This document shows, piece after piece, positions 18,786 through 28,274 of a DNA stretch of 41,341 bases. A model generated the notes under the pieces. It did not search any database. It was not told the origin of the DNA and saw only the letters and a program-made list of their open reading frames with translations. The DNA comes from Balneolaceae bacterium. Lineage in GTDB: Bacteria > Bacteroidota > Rhodothermia > Balneolales > Balneolaceae. Numbering within the stretch: position 1 is the first letter of the stretch; each line of letters begins with the position of its first letter. The translations under genes and the position numbers were made by a program. Where the stretch lies: assembly GCA_007132385.1 (NCBI GenBank), contig SLOU01000153.1, positions 1 to 41,341 on the forward strand. The letters run 5' to 3'.

Positions 18786-19217
18786 TTACTGGCCTACTTC
18801 AACCAGTTCAATTTCAAAAACAAGGTCCTTTCCGGCAAGTGGGTGGTTGGCATCGAGTTTAATTTCCTCTTCCTCGATTTCTGTTACACGTACAGGGATA
18901 GACTGGCCATCAGGCTGATTTACCTGTAGCTGCATACCGACCTGGGGCTCAACATCATCCGGTAATTGACTTTTGGGTACCGAAATAATGAGGTCTTCGC
19001 GAGGTTCGCCATAAGCATCGTCAGCCGGAATTTCCACTTTGGTTGAATCTCCTTTAGACATTCCCTCAACTGCTTTTTCAAATCCCGGGATCAACTGGCC
19101 TTTTCCAAGAGTAAATTCAAGTGGTTCTTTATCTTCAGAAGAATCGAAAACCGAACCGTCTTTCAGTGTTCCGGTGTAATGAACTTTAACTGTGTCTCCG
19201 TCTTTAACTTTTGACAA
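18786..19217 (-). CDS. FKBP-type peptidyl-prolyl isomerase, SlyD-like
   Basis: VKVHYTGTLKDGSVFDSS, GKGQLIPGFEKAVEGM, NHPLAGKDLVFEIELVEV. Confidence 0.93.
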   Translation of the reverse strand: MSKVKDGDTVKVHYTGTLKDGSVFDSSEDKEPLEFTLGKGQLIPGFEKAVEGMSKGDSTKVEIPADDAYGEPREDLIISVPKSQLPDDVEPQVGMQLQVNQPDGQSIPVRVTEIEEEEIKLDANHPLAGKDLVFEIELVEVGQ

Positions 19218-19332
19218 AACTTTCCTTTCCTTTAATAAAATTTAAATGTTTAATATCCTGATAGATAGAATTATCTTTATCAGTTCTCAAAATATAAGAT
19301 TTATTTAAAAGAAACGAGAATCTATTCAGTAT

Positions 19333-19767
19333 ATGGAAGGCATAGAGATCAGTGATCTGCATTTGGCAAAAAAGCTCAGGGAAACGAAGACCATCGCTGT
19401 GATCGGGTGCTCGGACAAGCAATATCGTACCAGTTATCACATCGCAAAATACCTTAAAAAAGCCGGTTATGACATATTACCGGTAAATCCCAATATTCAA
19501 AGCTCTTTGGGTGTAAAAGCGTACGGGACGATACTGGAAATTCCAAAAAACCGGCAAGTGGATATCATCGATATATTCAGAAATAAACGCTACTCGGCTG
19601 AAATGGTGGAAGAAATTGTGAAATGGTCAAAGAAAACTGGTCAAAAACCACTGATCTGGACACAGCTTGATGTGTCGACAGACCGTGCTAAAGAGATCGC
19701 TCTTAATGCCGGTCTTCCGTATGTGGAAAACCGTTGTTTAATGGTTGAACATGGGCGGCTGCTGTAG
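19333..19767 (+). CDS. CoA-binding protein (YccU-like)
   Basis: KTIAVIGCSDKQYRTSYHIAKYLKKAGYDILPVNPN, Rossmann fold; QLDVS and NRCLMVEHGRL C-terminus. Confidence 0.92.
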   Translation: MEGIEISDLHLAKKLRETKTIAVIGCSDKQYRTSYHIAKYLKKAGYDILPVNPNIQSSLGVKAYGTILEIPKNRQVDIIDIFRNKRYSAEMVEEIVKWSKKTGQKPLIWTQLDVSTDRAKEIALNAGLPYVENRCLMVEHGRLL

Positions 19768-19779
19768 TCCGAGATAAAT

Positions 19780-20505
19780 TTACAGGTGTTTTTCCGTCAG
19801 CCCAAGAAGTTGATTGCGCTCATCCCGTGCATCCTCCATTTTAGATTCCAATACAGTTTCAATCTGTGCACGATCTTCACCCGGAATCGATGTAAAAAAT
19901 TCGCGTACTTGTTCTTCCTGAGTGCCCGGCTTGTATAGATATTCAATGCATATTACGTCTTCATGATGCCAGCGCCAGGCCAGAATTTGTTTCCACGGTA
20001 TCGTTTTATCAAGGAATAATATTCCCCTTGAACGGAATTCAGGAACGATTTTAAGCGTAAAGCCAAAAAACCCGAATGCAACAAGTGACAACCCTGAAGT
20101 GATCCGTATGGCTGTGACCGGATCATCGGTAAGAATAGAGGTTCGATAGATGCCATATATCATGATCAGAACGGCAGCCAATCCGGGGGCATGATCGATC
20201 CAGAACGAGCGGTGGACGTACAAAAGATTTCCCGATGAAATTCTCAATTGAATCAAACGGTAACCATAACCTGCAAAAAACCCAGCAATAAAACTGTACA
20301 AAAAAGTCATAAACGGGGCGGCCACTGCCTGCGGGAAGTAGCCGGTTACATATCCGGTCATGAGCAGTGTAAAAATGGCAGTGATTGCCAAAAGAAGATT
20401 TAAAAGTCGTTTTTTATTTAATATCTCCAGCCTGAACCAGGGATGGTATCCGCAAAAGCCACCCGCAAGGGCGATAATAGCTGAAGCAATATATATCAGC
20501 AACAT
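19780..20505 (-). CDS. Hypothetical membrane protein
   Basis: 241-aa ORF with several predicted TM helices. Confidence 0.7.
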   Translation of the reverse strand: MLLIYIASAIIALAGGFCGYHPWFRLEILNKKRLLNLLLAITAIFTLLMTGYVTGYFPQAVAAPFMTFLYSFIAGFFAGYGYRLIQLRISSGNLLYVHRSFWIDHAPGLAAVLIMIYGIYRTSILTDDPVTAIRITSGLSLVAFGFFGFTLKIVPEFRSRGILFLDKTIPWKQILAWRWHHEDVICIEYLYKPGTQEEQVREFFTSIPGEDRAQIETVLESKMEDARDERNQLLGLTEKHL

Positions 20506-20563
20506 ATAGATTTGTTATCTTTCGATCTATTCAAGGAATTTATGTTAAATACACCAATTCGTA

Positions 20564-20908
20564 ATGGCAAACGATAATTTATATTCAGGTGATTCGGTCA
20601 AACCGGTTTCGGTGGAGGTAAGCAATGGCGAACAGGTACTTGAAATTGAATGGGCAGACGGTCATAAATCGATATATCCGCTGTTCGGATTGCGGAAAAA
20701 TTGTCCATGTGTGATGTGCCGGGGCGGGCACAGTGAAATGGGAACTTACGAGATGGAGCTCTTTTACGTCGAACCGACTCAGCACTACGAGATCGAAGAT
20801 CTGCAGACAGTGGGCAATCACGCTCTGAAAATTTCCTGGAACGACGGACACAAAACCGGGATGTATCGTTGGGAACTGCTCAGAATGATGAGCCCGAACA
20901 AGGAATAA
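20564..20908 (+). CDS. DUF971 domain protein
   Basis: LEIEWADGHKSIYPLFGLRKNCPCVMCRGG ... ALKISWNDGHKTGMYRWELLR. Confidence 0.92.
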   Translation: MANDNLYSGDSVKPVSVEVSNGEQVLEIEWADGHKSIYPLFGLRKNCPCVMCRGGHSEMGTYEMELFYVEPTQHYEIEDLQTVGNHALKISWNDGHKTGMYRWELLRMMSPNKE

Positions 20909-20944
20909 TCCGGAATGATGGTTGGAATGGATATCCTGTAAAGC

Positions 20945-21142
20945 CTATTTACTCCTGACAAGCCCTACCAATCCGACGACAGCAGCAATGGCACCCCCGA
21001 TCATCATCCACATCGAATTATCAGAGGGGGATCCGGTGATAAATTCATCCACCTCGGAAGCTAATGACTGTGATTCCTGATATCCGTAATAAAGAAGTAT
21101 TAACCCGCCAATTAAAAGACCCGCCGAAATAGCTTTTTTCAT
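20945..21142 (-). CDS. DUF3185-like small membrane protein
   Basis: 65 aa, two TM helices, GGLILLYYGYQESQSLASEVDEFITGSPSDNSMWMMIGGAIAAVVGLVGL. Confidence 0.75.
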   Translation of the reverse strand: MKKAISAGLLIGGLILLYYGYQESQSLASEVDEFITGSPSDNSMWMMIGGAIAAVVGLVGLVRSK

Positions 21143-21284
21143 GATTCTCCCACTGTATGTTTATTTGGTGATCGATCTACAGAATGCATCTGTATACCCA
21201 TTCTAATAAATAGTGGTGATATTTAAAATTATATATTTTACGGATGAATATTTTTTAATAATTCTTGATCGGGAAGCAAAACTT

Positions 21285-21303
21285 ATTTAGAATTGGTCTA
21301 AAT
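21285..21303 (+). promoter_or_regulatory. Candidate Fur/Irr-family operator
   Basis: Perfect inverted repeat ATTTAGA-ATTGG-TCTAAAT, 43 bp upstream of the iron SBP start codon. Confidence 0.55.
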
Positions 21304-21346
21304 TTAAAAAGAAGGTTCAATCTATCTCAAACATTCAAATATCTCT

Positions 21347-22366
21347 ATGCGTGCTTCTTTATTACCTGTAGTAATGCTTTTTGTTTATCTGATCCTGAGT
21401 GGTTGTACTCCCGGTGACCATATTAATATTTATTCTTCAAGACATTACGATACTGATTTGGATTTATACAACAAATTTACAGAAGAAACCGGGATTCGTG
21501 TGAACCTGATCGAAGGGGGAAGTGACGAATTAATTGAGCGGATCAAGAATGAAGGTGTGAACAGCCCGGCCGATGTAATTATAACTGTGGATGCAGGCCG
21601 GCTTTGGAGGGCAAAAGAAGCTGATGTATTGCAACCTATACAATCTGATATCCTGAGTGAACGGATTCCGCCCGAATTGCAGGACCCGGAAGGGTATTGG
21701 TTTGGATTATCCCAGCGGACCCGTGGTATTATCTATAACAAAGACAGGGTAGATCCTTCCGATTTGCAGGGATATTGGGAGTTGGGTGATGAAAAGTGGA
21801 ATGGACGGATATGCGTACGATCGTCCAATAATATATATAACCAGTCATTGGTCGCATCCCTGATTGAATCTTATGGAGAAGAAGAAACCGAGGAATGGGC
21901 CACAAAACTGGTTGGAAATTTTGCAAGATCTCCACAAGGAGGAGATACCGACCAGATCCGGGCAGTTGCTGCCGGACAATGCGATATCGCCCTGGCAAAT
22001 CACTATTATCTTGCACGTTTGATCAATTCCAATTCCCAAAGTGACCGGGATGTCGCGGCCAATGTCAGTATCTATTTCCCCCCGGCTGAGTATGGCGGAA
22101 CACATGTAAATGTCAGTGGTGCCGGGATTGCATTAAACTCACCCAATCGTGACTTTGCCATTCAGTTTTTGGAGTATCTGACCGAGGCGGAATCACAAGA
22201 TTTTTTTACCAGTGGCAACTATGAATTTCCGGTCGTTGGAAATGCACCCATTCCGGAAGTACTGGATCTATTTGGAGAGTATGAAAGCGATGCGATCAAC
22301 GTAAGTGCATATGGTAATAACAACCCTCTTGCCATACGTTTGATGGACCGGGTCGGATGGCGGTGA
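21347..22366 (+). CDS. Fe(3+) ABC transporter substrate-binding protein (FutA/FbpA-like lipoprotein)
   Basis: INIYSSRHYDTDLDLYNKFTEETGI, lipobox LSGC, GAGIALNSPNRDFAIQFLEYLTEAESQ. Confidence 0.92.
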   Translation: MRASLLPVVMLFVYLILSGCTPGDHINIYSSRHYDTDLDLYNKFTEETGIRVNLIEGGSDELIERIKNEGVNSPADVIITVDAGRLWRAKEADVLQPIQSDILSERIPPELQDPEGYWFGLSQRTRGIIYNKDRVDPSDLQGYWELGDEKWNGRICVRSSNNIYNQSLVASLIESYGEEETEEWATKLVGNFARSPQGGDTDQIRAVAAGQCDIALANHYYLARLINSNSQSDRDVAANVSIYFPPAEYGGTHVNVSGAGIALNSPNRDFAIQFLEYLTEAESQDFFTSGNYEFPVVGNAPIPEVLDLFGEYESDAINVSAYGNNNPLAIRLMDRVGWR

Positions 22367-22377
22367 TTTTATGATAT

Positions 22378-23247
22378 TCAGGATGGATCTTGTGCATGAA
22401 ATAATAGCTCAGCCAGGGTATTGCCAAGATGATATTTCATGATTCGTCTGTATTGTTCACTTTCCAGAAGCCCTTCGTTATGTTCAAAATATTCTGTAAT
22501 CATCTCTTCCCAGCTGGTTCCGGGAGGCATAATATATCCGAATTGTTCGGCTGCTTCGTCACCGGCTTCGTGTCGTTGAAGTGGTTTACCCCGTTCTACC
22601 GCCCGCCAGTAGTTATAAATATCGATGTAGGCAAAAAATTGGTCTTCAAGGCTTATTATTTCTATGATTTCATCATTGGATTGAGCCATCCGGATCCCCG
22701 CTTCCGGGAAATATTCATTGATTATCTGTCTTAACCTGGTTTCGTGCAGTGTACCCTCAAAGGCGAGAGCGTCTCTTCCCGAAAATCGATCACTTATTTC
22801 TTCCAGAGATGGAAGTTCAGGTGCATCTTCGTGGGAGATCAATGAAGCGATATTGGTCATATAAGGTGGGCTGAAAGTCAGTTCCTCTTTTCGTTCTTTT
22901 GTAATTGTTACATTGCCCATACCGATCAAGCCGTCGCTTCCTTCAACAATTCTATTGTAAAACCGGGTCCAGTCTGTTTCTTCCACAAATCGGATCTCCA
23001 GATTAATTTCATACCGTTCATAGAGGAAATCGGCAAAGCCATTAAGAAGATCTATCGTAACTCCGGTTAATTCTCCTGTCTTATCCCGATAGGCAAAACC
23101 TTCTGAAGGTACATATAAAGCATATAAAACTCCTTCTCCCTGTTGTTTCACCACCGGCCAGGAATCACCTGTATCACCATATTCAATGGATTCACTGCAG
23201 GAGACTATCAGCAGTAATATAAACGGGAGAAGACAGCAGTTTTTCAT
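22378..23247 (-). CDS. Extracellular solute-binding protein family 3-like lipoprotein
   Basis: Lipobox VSCS, YRDKTGELTGVTIDLLNGFADFL, GMGNVTITKERKEELTFSPPYM. Confidence 0.88.
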   Translation of the reverse strand: MKNCCLLPFILLLIVSCSESIEYGDTGDSWPVVKQQGEGVLYALYVPSEGFAYRDKTGELTGVTIDLLNGFADFLYERYEINLEIRFVEETDWTRFYNRIVEGSDGLIGMGNVTITKERKEELTFSPPYMTNIASLISHEDAPELPSLEEISDRFSGRDALAFEGTLHETRLRQIINEYFPEAGIRMAQSNDEIIEIISLEDQFFAYIDIYNYWRAVERGKPLQRHEAGDEAAEQFGYIMPPGTSWEEMITEYFEHNEGLLESEQYRRIMKYHLGNTLAELLFHAQDPS

Positions 23248-23283
23248 ATTCCCTGGAAATCTACATTTTCAGTAAAATTCCTG

Positions 23284-23988
23284 TTATCCCTGGATTTCAT
23301 GCAGTTTATTAATCGCACGTTCTTTTAGATTATTGAACTCCTTTAGAGGGATATCTCCGATTGTATATTTCATATGGAGCCAAACAATATATGTAGCCAT
23401 GACGTCTTCATAACAATATGTCTCGATTTGATCGAGCTGGCCATCCCGGAACATACGCAGTACTTCATTGCCTTCGCCGGTCTGTTTGAATGGTACATCA
23501 ATCAGGTGCCCGAGGTGTTTGAGTTTGGGAAAAGAACTGGCTCCATAGTTGCTGAACTCATCCATTAAATCGATATTTACCTGGCTGAACCTGTAGCGAA
23601 TATCCCGGTGATTGAGTCGGAGTGGCATTTGCAAACCATATTTCATCGATCTGTAAGTGAGCAGCGGAAGATCAAATCCCCGCCCGTTGTGATGAATCAA
23701 ACCATAATCTTTGAATGTGAGCAGGGTATCAAATATCCGGGAAAGCCCTTCTTTTTCGTCTGTTCCGTTCCAGGCTGCTTTTTGACGGGGTTTGCCATCA
23801 TTTTCGATCCAGAGCCCCACCCAGGAGACCATCCGGTGGTACATCGGTGGCAAAAAGCCGGACCTGTTCGAGCTTAATTGCTCTGCGGCAATTTCCAGAA
23901 TCTCATCTTCATTATCTTCTTTACTATCCAGAACTTTTCGTAAATATTCGAAATCCGGGATGGATTCTATATCAAATACAAAATACAT
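23284..23988 (-). CDS. Predicted 3'-5' exonuclease, PolB-like (DEDD)
   Basis: VFDIESIPD exonuclease I motif, HHNGRGFDLPLL, CYEDVMATY. Confidence 0.9.
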   Translation of the reverse strand: MYFVFDIESIPDFEYLRKVLDSKEDNEDEILEIAAEQLSSNRSGFLPPMYHRMVSWVGLWIENDGKPRQKAAWNGTDEKEGLSRIFDTLLTFKDYGLIHHNGRGFDLPLLTYRSMKYGLQMPLRLNHRDIRYRFSQVNIDLMDEFSNYGASSFPKLKHLGHLIDVPFKQTGEGNEVLRMFRDGQLDQIETYCYEDVMATYIVWLHMKYTIGDIPLKEFNNLKERAINKLHEIQG

Positions 23989-24092
23989 AAGGCGTTCAGG
24001 TCAGTGTGATTGGGTTCGTTCTCCGGCAAGTCCGGTTTGTTGAGTTCCATGGCAATCGTGCCGTCGGTTTGAATCAAATTTATTTTTTTCAT
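23967..24092 (-). pseudogene. Possible truncated asparaginase N-terminus
   Basis: 41-codon ORF MKKINLIQTDGTIAMELNKPDLPENEPNHTDLNALCILYLI*; first 15 residues match the asparaginase pattern KKI.LI.TGGTIAM with one G-to-D change. Confidence 0.4.
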
Positions 24093-24264
24093 CTTCATTC
24101 TTGAAATAATCGTTCAGGCTGATAAATTAATAATCCTGCAGTCTTCTTTCATGGCCATACTGAATTTGATTAAAAAGCGGACTTCAGGAACATACTCAAC
24201 TCTTGCTTCAAAACGTAAAAAGGGTTGGGGAAGCCGCAATTTTCTGCTAATAATTTAATCCGAT

Positions 24265-26388
24265 ATGAAAACATACAAAACCTCATCTATTCGTAATCTC
24301 TTAATCGCAGGTCACGCCGGATCCGGTAAAACAACGCTCGCCGAGACGATGCTGTTTGAATCGGGCACGATTCGACGTCGCGGCAGTATTATCGAAAAAA
24401 ACACCGTTTCAGACTATTTTGACATCGAAAAAGAGAAACAAAAGTCGGTTTTTTCATCCTTGTTGCATCTTGACTGGCGCGGAACCAAAATCAATCTCCT
24501 GGACACTCCGGGGAGTTCCGATTTTTCGGGCGAGGTGATCAGTTGTATGAGAGTGGCAGATGCCGCCCTCTTCGTTCTGAATGCTGAACAAGGTGTGGAA
24601 GTGGGAACCGAGGCTCTCTGGAAACGAGCGGCTGAATTTGGTCTCCCATCCTTGTTTGTAACGAATATGCTTGACAGTGAACAGTCTGATTTTCAAAATT
24701 GTGTGGACATGGCGAAAGAGCGATTCGGGCGTGAAGTAGTGGTTGTACAATATCCGTTCAGTGAAGGTTCTGATTTTCATGCTATTATTGATGTTCTTAA
24801 AATGACGATGTATGAATTCCCGGAAGGAGGAGGCAAACCGGATAAACTGCCTATACCCGAATCCCAGGTTGCTCAGGCTGAGCTTATGCAAAATGAGCTG
24901 GTAGAATCGATTGCCGAGAACGACGAAACATTGATGGATATCTATTTTGAAAGGGGGGAACTGGATGAATACCAGATGCGGGAAGGACTCCAAAAAACCA
25001 TTCTGAAACGTCAGATTTTTCCGATGTTCTGCACGTGTGCCTCCCGCAATATGGGTAGCGGCAGGGTGATGGGATTTATAAGTAATAACCTGCCTTCACC
25101 GGCCGATTCTCAACCTGAATTGACACTTGAGGGGGAAGAAGTACCGGTTAGCCCGGATGGCAAACCGGTTCTTTTTAGTTATAAAACTTATTCGGAATCT
25201 CATGTTGGAAACCTGAATTATATTAAGGTGATCGGGGGATCGATAAAACAGGGGATGGACCTTGAAAACAAGCGTGACGGGAATATCCAGCGTTTAGGTA
25301 CGGTTTCTATGAACCAGGGTCAAAAAAGGGTAGATATAGCTGAAGCGATGGCAGGCGATCTGGTGGTTACCGTGAAATTAAAAGATGTTTTTGCCGGTGA
25401 CACACTTGCAGAAAAAAACAATGAGGTTCAATTAAAACCGGCGGTTTACCCGGAACCAAATATTCGCAAGGCGATCAAAATCAGCGAAGGACAGGAAGAC
25501 AAGCTCGGGGCTGCACTGAATCAGCTTCAACGTGAGGATCCGGCCTTACATGTAGAACACAGCCAGGAACTCAGGCAGACGATCCTGCATGGGCAGGGGG
25601 AAGAACACCTTGCCGTCGTTTATCATCAGTTGAGTAATCGATTTGGACTGGATGTAGACTATATCACGCCACGAATTCCATACCGGGAGACAATCACCCG
25701 AACGTATAAAGCGCATTACAAACACAAAAAACAATCTGGCGGTGCCGGACAGTATGCTGAAGTGTATATGTTAATAGAGCCCTGGCAGGAAGGGATGCCC
25801 AACCCTGATGAACTGAATGTCCGGGACGTGGATGAACACGATCTGTCCTGGGGAGGGAAACTGGTATTCCAAAACTGTATCGTTGGCGGTGTCATCGATA
25901 ATCGTTTTATGCCGGCTATTCTGAAGGGAATTATGGAGAAGATGGAAAATGGCCCGATGAGCGGATGCCGGGCAAGGGATATCCGGATATCTGTATATGA
26001 CGGTTCCATGCATTCGGTTGATTCAAACGAAGCAGCTTTTAAAACGGCTGCCCTGATGGCATTTCGTGACGGGTTTATGAAAGCTTCACCACAATTAATG
26101 GAACCAATCTACGAGGTTGAAATTGTAGTCCCGGCCCGATTCATGGGGGATGTAATGAGTGATCTTAGTTCCCGCCGCGGACAGGTTCAGGGAATGGATT
26201 CAGAAGGATCGATCCAAAAAATCCACGCCCACGTTCCGCTTGAAGAGCTGGATCAGTATTCAACTAAACTAAAATCGATGACGCAGGGAAGTGGTAACTA
26301 TACAAGAAAATTCAGCCACTACGCTGCGGTTCCGAGGGATATCCAGGACCGGGTGATACGGGAAAACCTGGAAACCGAGCCGGCCTGA
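24265..26388 (+). CDS. Elongation factor G paralog (FusA2/EF-G2 type)
   Basis: AGHAGSGKTTL P-loop, LLDTPGSSDF, full EF-G domain architecture to the C-terminus (domain IV/V: VVPARFMGDVMSDLSSRRGQVQGM). Confidence 0.95.
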   Translation: MKTYKTSSIRNLLIAGHAGSGKTTLAETMLFESGTIRRRGSIIEKNTVSDYFDIEKEKQKSVFSSLLHLDWRGTKINLLDTPGSSDFSGEVISCMRVADAALFVLNAEQGVEVGTEALWKRAAEFGLPSLFVTNMLDSEQSDFQNCVDMAKERFGREVVVVQYPFSEGSDFHAIIDVLKMTMYEFPEGGGKPDKLPIPESQVAQAELMQNELVESIAENDETLMDIYFERGELDEYQMREGLQKTILKRQIFPMFCTCASRNMGSGRVMGFISNNLPSPADSQPELTLEGEEVPVSPDGKPVLFSYKTYSESHVGNLNYIKVIGGSIKQGMDLENKRDGNIQRLGTVSMNQGQKRVDIAEAMAGDLVVTVKLKDVFAGDTLAEKNNEVQLKPAVYPEPNIRKAIKISEGQEDKLGAALNQLQREDPALHVEHSQELRQTILHGQGEEHLAVVYHQLSNRFGLDVDYITPRIPYRETITRTYKAHYKHKKQSGGAGQYAEVYMLIEPWQEGMPNPDELNVRDVDEHDLSWGGKLVFQNCIVGGVIDNRFMPAILKGIMEKMENGPMSGCRARDIRISVYDGSMHSVDSNEAAFKTAALMAFRDGFMKASPQLMEPIYEVEIVVPARFMGDVMSDLSSRRGQVQGMDSEGSIQKIHAHVPLEELDQYSTKLKSMTQGSGNYTRKFSHYAAVPRDIQDRVIRENLETEPA

Positions 26389-26464
26389 TTTCATCGCAAT
26401 TATCCCGGAGAGCATTATTGTCAGATGTTAAACAGTAACGTGATGACTCATGCTGCCTGTATTG

Positions 26465-26941
26465 TCAGATTTCACCTTGCTGGGCCGCTCTGAGATATTC
26501 AAGTACATCGCGAGCCTGTTCCCGGGTCAAACCCGTTTCCGCCATTACACCGGGATACTGATCTGCAAGTTCTTGTCCAATAGGGTGGCGGTTTGTCATT
26601 TCTCTTGGGTTGAGAATGTAATTCATCACAAACTCCGGTGACCGTTTCTCCGTGATATTGCGAAGGGCAGGACCTGTAATGCCGGCATCAAGTTGATGAC
26701 AAGCTACACAGAGACGGTTGAAAATATCACTACCGCGATTAACCATTTCCAAATCAAGATCACCTATATCAAGCCGCTCGGTTACCGGGCCGATTCCGTG
26801 TTCCACTTCAAACTCGGAAAGTCCATCCTCACGCTCTTCTCCGCCACAAGCGCTAAAGGTGAAAAGAAAAAAACAGCATGCTACAAGAGTGTTTGTAAAC
26901 AATGTATGAAATGAAAGGTCTTTATTTGAAAGCATTTTCAA
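26465..26941 (-). CDS. c-type cytochrome (lipoprotein)
   Basis: CVACH heme-binding motif, lipobox FSAC, distal Met region, CCXXCH-class small cytochrome layout. Confidence 0.92.
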   Translation of the reverse strand: MKMLSNKDLSFHTLFTNTLVACCFFLFTFSACGGEEREDGLSEFEVEHGIGPVTERLDIGDLDLEMVNRGSDIFNRLCVACHQLDAGITGPALRNITEKRSPEFVMNYILNPREMTNRHPIGQELADQYPGVMAETGLTREQARDVLEYLRAAQQGEI

Positions 26942-27106
26942 AATGGTTTTGATTTTAAATTTCAGATACGGGAATAATTTTTCTCAAATCCTTTTACAGG
27001 AATGTAGCTTTTTTTGAATTTGATCTATTGCTGTAATTTAGGTTTATTTTTCCATAATTATACAACTCAAATCACCGTTATTTCCGGAATAACACTTATA
27101 TAGGTT

Positions 27107-28183
27107 TTATTCTGTAATCGTTAACTGTTTCAGGTTTTTTTCAAAGTCAGGGTCAATAACTCCTTTTTCGGTAATAAATGCGGTAATCAAATGGTTCGGT
27201 GTGATATCAAATGCAGGATTGTAAACGTCTGTTTTTGAAGGGGCAATTTCTTTATTTCCAAATGATGTAATTTCTATATCTTTCCGCTCCTCAATCGTGA
27301 TTCCCGAACCGTCGGAAAGTCCGGTATCTATACTGGAGTAAGGAGCAGCGACAAAGAATGGAATTTCGTGGGCTTTGGCAAGTACTGCCAGGCTGTACGT
27401 ACCGATTTTATTGGCTGTATCGCCATTGGAAGCAATACGGTCAGCACCGACAATAATGATATCCACCTTGTCCTGTTGCATGAGAAAGCCGGCTGCACTG
27501 TCTGTAATCAGTTGAAAGGGTATCTCTTCTTTTTGTAATTCCCAGGTAGTGAGCCTGGCACCCTGGAAAAGTGGACGTGTTTCATCAACCCAGACTTTCT
27601 CAAGATTGCCATTTTGATGGGCATGCCAAATCACCGAAAATGCCGTCCCGTATCCTGCAGTTGCCAAAAAACCGGTGTTACAGTGCGTGAGAATCTTTGC
27701 TTTTTTCGGAATAATCTGTTGCCCTTTTTCTCCTATTGACTTGCAGAGACGTAAATCTTCGTCGTGAATGGTTTTAGCTGTTTTAAGCATTATTTTTTTT
27801 AACTCATCGATCTCTTTGTCCTTATGGCCAAGCAGGGTATTTACGATCCGGTTCAAAGCCCATTCCAGGTTAACAGCTGTTGGTCGGGAAGTTGCCAGGT
27901 ATTCCTGCAAGCGTTCAATTTCAAGAAAAAAACTGTCAAAACTGCTGTCAGGCAGTTCCCTTGCTCCGAGATAAAGGCCGTAGGCTGCCGCTATTCCGAT
28001 TGCCGGAGCTCCTCTGACTTTCAAATTCCGGATGGCTTCCCAAACCTGGCCCGGATTTGTGAGATTGGTATAAATTTCACGGGAAGGCAGAAATGTCTGA
28101 TCAATCACTCTCAAATAATCATCCTTCCATTCAATCGCCCGAAATATTTCTGTATCACTATTTTGTTGGTTACTCATACACAA
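27107..28183 (-). CDS. mtnA: S-methyl-5-thioribose-1-phosphate isomerase
   Basis: VRGAPAIGIAAAYGL, HCNTGFLATAGYGTAF, DETRPLFQGARLTTWEL, GADRIASNGDTANKIGTY. Confidence 0.95.
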   Translation of the reverse strand: MCMSNQQNSDTEIFRAIEWKDDYLRVIDQTFLPSREIYTNLTNPGQVWEAIRNLKVRGAPAIGIAAAYGLYLGARELPDSSFDSFFLEIERLQEYLATSRPTAVNLEWALNRIVNTLLGHKDKEIDELKKIMLKTAKTIHDEDLRLCKSIGEKGQQIIPKKAKILTHCNTGFLATAGYGTAFSVIWHAHQNGNLEKVWVDETRPLFQGARLTTWELQKEEIPFQLITDSAAGFLMQQDKVDIIIVGADRIASNGDTANKIGTYSLAVLAKAHEIPFFVAAPYSSIDTGLSDGSGITIEERKDIEITSFGNKEIAPSKTDVYNPAFDITPNHLITAFITEKGVIDPDFEKNLKQLTITE

Positions 28184-28274
28184 TTCCTGGTTTTAAAGGG
28201 TAACAGTATTCGTATTAGCCAGTGTTAATGTATTGATCTCTATTGATTTTTAGTAATTCATAATGTGGCTGCAT

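Noticed and set aside
24454-24993. 179-aa minus-strand ORF inside the EF-G gene
   Set aside because: Antisense shadow of a well-supported CDS; no recognisable domain.
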